Assembly: GCA_916613615.1 (NCBI GenBank)
Contig: OU744732.1
Coordinates: 49,033,227-49,097,226, forward strand
Source: Steromphala cineraria
Lineage: Eukaryota > Mollusca > Gastropoda > Trochida > Trochidae
Length of the DNA stretch: 64,000 bases
Direction of reading: 5' to 3'
Positions 63,371 through 64,000 of this stretch are shown here, piece by piece. Position numbers and translations under genes: made by a program. Each line of letters starts with the position of its first letter. The first letter of the stretch is position 1. The notes under the pieces are model-generated. The model saw only the letters and a program-made list of their open reading frames with translations, did not search any database and was not told the origin of the DNA.

Positions 63371-63606
63371 GTCCTTTGTGATTGAAATCCCTCTCAGTTT
63401 GGTGCTCTCGTTCATTTTCTACCTATAGAGTCTTGGGTCGTAGTCACAGTTGGACAATGTGACCGTGGGTAAAATAGAGAACCACAGATGAACGGCAATC
63501 ATGGTATAGAGATTGTCAGACAGGCTACCTTTAAGTAAACTGATTGGTGTATGCGAGGTCTGTTGAGTAACTCCTAGTTCCACTTAAGGTAGAGAGCAGT
63601 ATCTAC
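63371..63606 (-). repeat. Module P, copy 8 (inverted)
   Basis: Reverse complement of left-arm P, with anchors TTTGTGATTGAAATCCCTC, ACCGTGGGTAAAAT and AACGGCAATCATGG. The only P found in the inverted arm, and the right-hand limit of the recognisable array. Confidence 0.8.
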
Positions 63607-64000
63607 TCATCAAAACAATCTGAAAATACTGTAGCGAATTGGATACACTTAATCAAATGGAAAGAACATTATATATGGAAACTGAGGAATTGTTTAATTC
63701 TAGTGCGACTTCTGATGAAATGATAAGACTGTCTTGTACACATAAGAACTTGTATATATCTCTATCTATATCTATAAATTCTTAAATGTGGAATTTAAAT
63801 TAAGCACTCGTTAGATAACTGGGCATAATAAAAAGTAGATTTTTGGCATGAAGTATTGATTTACAAATGACACTTTCATTCTTTTAAATATAAAGTGTGA
63901 CATTGATGAAGCAATGTGAGAGGTCTCAAATGAATTTTATTGATAATTCTTTGCAAAGAAATTATTTTCTTCAATATTCCGTGTTTAAAAACTACTTTTG
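63607..64000. other. Non-coding DNA to window end
   Basis: AT-rich, with a short (TATATCTC/TATC) microsatellite near 63755-63778. The first stretch, to about 63660, may still belong to the flank of P. No gene seen. Confidence 0.45.

Noticed and set aside
1..64000. tRNA, rRNA, CRISPR array or bacterial-type operon
   Set aside because: I looked for A/B-box tRNA words, regularly spaced identical short repeats and clustered long same-strand frames and found none; the content is that of an animal genome.

Overview
This is an AT-rich, gene-poor stretch of a eukaryotic (animal) genome. I see no intact host protein-coding gene, rRNA, tRNA or CRISPR array. The recognisable coding sequence comes from decayed mobile elements: three non-LTR retrotransposons (LINEs) and a KIAA1958/DUF3504-like tyrosine-recombinase gene of the Crypton type. 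The mix of LINEs, small inverted-repeat DNA elements and tyrosine-recombinase relics is typical of marine invertebrates such as molluscs. That assignment is inference only.

Layout. 1-6.3 kb: non-coding DNA with an old diverged duplication and a TTAA-flanked MITE (5475-5822). 6.3-6.5 kb: a 10-bp minisatellite next to an 18-bp perfect inverted repeat. 6.5-8.86 kb: a 5'-truncated LINE (LINE-A), itself hit by an 81-bp poly(A)-tailed insertion with a 14-bp target duplication. 8.86-63.6 kb: a large decayed repeat array.

The array is the main hidden structure. Four marker modules, which I call P, Q, X and Y, recur in the fixed order P-Q-X-(Y). From 8.86 to about 52.4 kb they are in one orientation, in three big units (8856-28262, 28263-41125, 41126-about 52420). 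From about 52.56 kb to 63.6 kb they are reverse-complemented, in the mirrored order Y-X-Q-(P). I count 8 P and 9 Q copies. Within the array, large blocks match each other closely: block 1 three times, block 2 twice, block 3 twice. The right arm also holds a nearly identical 2.5-2.65 kb tandem duplication (55695-58242 and 58243-60900).

Younger insertions are dated by the empty sites in sister copies: LINE-B (14998-19817), a TA-flanked MITE with 27-bp perfect TIRs (30971-31543), a 1.96-kb TTAA-flanked TIR element (38365-40328) and a relative (54871-56591), a roughly 800-bp insertion with a 63-bp-arm foldback (41244-42046), a LINE tail (50180-50790), and a foldback plus recombinase pseudogene (52959-54866). 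Some modules (E and possibly Q, read right to left in the left arm) look like worn exons of an unidentified gene family. The best one is a 133-codon open frame at 51782-52183 (minus strand) whose sister at 23445-23830 is broken.

The 'system' here is therefore a duplicated, partly inverted array colonised by transposons, not an operon or pathway. The most testable molecular oddity is in LINE-B: ORF1 and ORF2 lie in one frame, separated by a single UAG with no downstream AUG nearby.
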